Source: an uncultured Pseudomonadota bacterium
Lineage (GTDB): Bacteria > Myxococcota > UBA796
Assembly (NCBI GenBank): GCA_913040875.1
Contig: CAJWHX010000040.1
Span: 1-14,600 of the forward strand
Direction of reading: 5' to 3'
Length of the DNA: 14,600 nucleotides
Shown here piece after piece: positions 13,401 to 14,600 of this stretch; position 1 is the first letter of the stretch, and each line of letters starts with the position of its first letter. The notes under the pieces are model-generated. The model saw only the letters and a list, made by a program, of their open reading frames with translations, was not told the origin of the DNA and ran no database searches. The position numbers and the translations under genes are program-made.

Positions 13401-14600
13401 AAAAGACAAGAACAACTCAACAAAGAAAAGGCCGAAAGACAACGCCTACAGGAAGAAAAGAAGAAACTTGTCGAGTCAGAAAAGGAGAGAAAGAGACAGG
13501 CGCGGCTTGAACAAAAGAGAATCGATGAGGAACAAAAACGACAGGAGGAAGACCGTCGAAAACAAGAACGTGAGTTGAAAAGACTCGAGGCTCTGGAGAA
13601 GGAACAGCAGGCAACCATTGAAAGAAAACGCGAAAGACTTTCCTTCTTAAAAGATCAACTTCTTGAAGAGGCACGGCGACAAGAATATCAAGAACTCTCC
13701 GCACAAATCGAAGCAGATATTGAAGTGCAGCAGTCACAAGCACTCGAACGACAACGCAAACAAGAAATATTTTTAAATCAAGTCCGAGCTGAACAGAAAC
13801 GTAGAGCCAATGATCCCTTATTGCTAGAACAGGAGCGGCAGCAAGATTTGCTGTTGCGTAAGCAAGAACGCCTCCAACGTTTACAAGAACGCGAACGAGA
13901 AGTTCAGAATGCGTTGTTGCAACTTCAAACAGATTATGAAAGTGAAAAGATATCTGCACCAACTGAAGATCTCGCCATTCAGATTCAAAGTCCAATGCAG
14001 CAACGATGGTACCGATTCACCGATGTCGTGTCCTCACAATCTCCAACTTTGGCACAATCTCTGGACACCTTCAAGGAACAACTAGAAGAGTTGTATATCT
14101 CTAGACAAGCCCAAGCGCGATTTTCAAGAGAGCAACAAAAGCAACTTGCAGCCAGTGCTCTAGAAGAAAAAAGGCGATTGGAGCACCAAGAGAGACTCAA
14201 CCGCCTAGCGGAAATTCGTAGTAAGGAAGAGCGACGAGAAGCTCGGATACTCGATGAAGCAGAGCAACGAGCAAGAAAAGAAGCTAAGGCGGATAGACAA
14301 GAACGCCGATTGGCTATGGAACACACTGAACGACATCAGTTGCATCGAATCGAAGCAATGAACTTCACCGCTGCCATCTCCCTGGTCGATCAAGATCTTA
14401 GGGGGGAAAACCATATCGCGGCCGAATGGATGAAGACCAATGCTCAACGGTGTCTACTGAGCGGTATCAGACTTGAGGCCGCAAATTTAATTGAGGCGGA
14501 TCTTTCCTTGGCTTTACTGGACTATGCCAATTTAAAAGGAGCCACGTTGGATGGGGCAACCTTACACAAAAGCAATTTGGAAGGGGCCAATCTACAACAC
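10488..14600 (+). CDS. Giant protein: pentapeptide domain, long coiled coil, second pentapeptide domain (3' end outside window)
   Basis: One frame is open from ATG 10488 to the edge (1371 codons), read codon by codon with no stop. The start follows a TGA directly (TGAATG) and has no clear ribosome site. Residues 20-160 carry a large or hydrophobic residue (mostly F, L or W) at nearly every fifth position, 29 steps without a break, e.g. SDFQE, SSFYE, CDLAY: a right-handed pentapeptide beta-helix. It is closed by GLSDAQRDQLLASGAY (165-180). Residues about 226-325 are E/R/Q coiled coil. Residues 326-483 are helical with less charge. Residues 484-618 are an acidic S/T/P-rich linker. Residues about 685-1158 form the main E/K/R/Q coiled coil, with an 18-residue tandem repeat at 874-982. 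Residues 1205-1285 are more coiled coil. From about 1322 a canonical A(N/D)LxG pentapeptide domain begins and runs off the edge. No signal peptide, membrane segment or catalytic motif is visible. It is probably a cytoplasmic rod-like scaffold; the function is unknown. Confidence 0.93.
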   Translation, partial: MSSTENPAPQQNVNYRAQNLNGALWDRRAFSDGDFSQIQANESRFNQVSFDKSIFHAAIVRNALWRDTRFASCAGRFMEMENTDLGGSDFQECRFEDSSFYEVNFDDSQWIDCSANGCDFRYSSFKNASLQNINFSNCDLAYVDFTGCSFENVNAYNARITNSIGLSDAQRDQLLASGAYEGLPPAINKLRKRSLSFQRYVQSRLSSLREKVKPTTWVDTQGLVQKAQDTFQEWREERRRQQEELQRQEDEWRKEQEARRLKSIEDRKIREDRRRQEKEAQQVERERLQERRRQEQDIQDLLQSQQSERHQLQKEIEQFFGSLEQRETEPEYIEAIGNQANMLYQDTEDSLKLEEILRQQLKHSPLDTDLQQQLTSQTNQTQQLAAEALDAQQRYFKALQEWKRKEHALLKRLQQDALSRSTQILLENKSQFTVDSDAFKQQILTIETQSHRDLLRAQLEDEQKAIRIEREELENAVSLEQSEPEANTEIETEQIQDLLPALTPDTKPDPLLSSEGLTDLHHAIEEQSITTKLDVSTADIAEPVSQEATEPFSSDEEIVESSEELVSINEPVETPHTEEYQSLFSRVTEWFATNTEVTAEGSETIEETQDPLTELTQRIETQYEQELTRIEEHIGSETLQPSLLDSLKEIQQTSIQEILDANTEVTFLSEEAIQNLQSDLITTSLLSFKEQLETERVLADKKAALAKQRELEQKRLEEERENVKRQQKELEELKKSERAALVRQRQLELETQHKKQLQSIIESRYAQFEKSITQSPEEEAESFGSVEELEIATTQLQQLQGLSFNKTVQTFIESEAQKQRKELEEKIKQEELQRQRELDAQAVAQKKLDRDEERKRKEAHRAFLKKQTEEAKAAARIAEIERREQIEKEKAAREAAEQERQERLAKEKAETRAAESERRKQIAKEKEAERLAAITRKELLAKEKSEARAFEREQVAKEKAEARAANLAEKAKRQEQLNKEKAERQRLQEEKKKLVESEKERKRQARLEQKRIDEEQKRQEEDRRKQERELKRLEALEKEQQATIERKRERLSFLKDQLLEEARRQEYQELSAQIEADIEVQQSQALERQRKQEIFLNQVRAEQKRRANDPLLLEQERQQDLLLRKQERLQRLQEREREVQNALLQLQTDYESEKISAPTEDLAIQIQSPMQQRWYRFTDVVSSQSPTLAQSLDTFKEQLEELYISRQAQARFSREQQKQLAASALEEKRRLEHQERLNRLAEIRSKEERREARILDEAEQRARKEAKADRQERRLAMEHTERHQLHRIEAMNFTAAISLVDQDLRGENHIAAEWMKTNAQRCLLSGIRLEAANLIEADLSLALLDYANLKGATLDGATLHKSNLEGANLQH
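13107..13433 (+). repeat. 18-residue (54-bp) tandem coiled-coil repeat inside the giant gene
   Basis: Four consecutive 54-bp units (13107-13160, 13161-13214, 13215-13268, 13269-13322) encode 18 residues each and end in KEKA, KEKA, KEKE and KEKS. The consensus is near xxRAAExERRxQLAKEKA. A shortened 15-residue unit (13323-13367) and a 22-residue unit (13368-13433) follow, both ending KEKA. The DNA copies have diverged much more than the protein pattern, so it is an old repeat kept by selection on the helix, not a recent slippage array. Confidence 0.8.

Noticed and set aside
12983..13618. Long minus-strand open frame rich in Ser, Cys, Phe and Arg
   Set aside because: It is antisense to the coiled coil; GAA/AAG/CGA codons read backwards give Ser/Phe/Leu runs. 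No ribosome site and no sensible domain. The same applies to other minus-strand frames between 10983 and 14447.
12540..13960. TolA, IF-2 N-terminus, myosin or SMC-like homology
   Set aside because: E/K/R/Q coiled coils give such matches by composition alone. No SMC ATPase heads, TolA C-domain or IF-2 GTPase motifs are present.
10488..14600. Type VI secretion accessory or effector-loading pentapeptide protein
   Set aside because: Pentapeptide proteins occur in some such clusters, but no VgrG, PAAR, Hcp or DUF2169-type gene or motif is visible here, so context does not support it.

Overview
The window looks like chromosomal DNA of a Gram-negative bacterium of moderate GC content. Three genes carry signal peptides or lipoboxes, one encodes a MepM-type peptidoglycan endopeptidase, and there is a eukaryote-like Ser/Thr kinase. 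That mix (several lipoproteins of unknown family, a kinase, long coiled-coil proteins) recalls the former Deltaproteobacteria (Myxococcota, Bradymonadota). This placement is inference; there is no rRNA or other phylogenetic marker here. I see no tRNA, rRNA, CRISPR array, insertion sequence or phage gene.

Layout. On the left, two genes read leftward: the start of a secreted or membrane protein that runs off the left edge (1-715, possibly the N-terminus of an alanine/glycine:cation symporter with an inserted domain) and a CbpA-like J-protein (932-1993). Divergent from the J-protein is clpX (2189-3448), so 2048-2188 separates two proteostasis genes. Then come a Ser/Thr protein kinase with a C-terminal membrane anchor (3538-4677), a MepM-like M23 endopeptidase that overlaps it by 8 nt (4670-6004), and a beta-propeller-like lipoprotein (6129-7235). 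These three may form a cell-envelope operon. A 28-bp perfect palindrome at 7270-7297 probably serves as a shared terminator with a convergent cysteine-rich lipoprotein gene (7331-8398, minus). Housekeeping genes follow: rdgB (8667-9257), a TerB-like gene converging on it with a 3-nt gap (9261-9656, minus) and a DEDDh exonuclease (9775-10356).

The right 4.1 kb is one uninterrupted reading frame, 10488 to beyond 14600 (at least 1371 codons). It encodes a very unusual protein. An N-terminal pentapeptide-repeat domain has 29 consecutive five-residue steps in perfect register. Over 1000 residues of charged coiled coil follow, with an acidic linker and an 18-residue tandem repeat. A second, differently styled pentapeptide domain is still open at the edge. 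It has no signal peptide or membrane segment in the part visible and looks like a giant cytoplasmic rod with a beta-helix at each end. This is the best candidate for something undescribed in the window.
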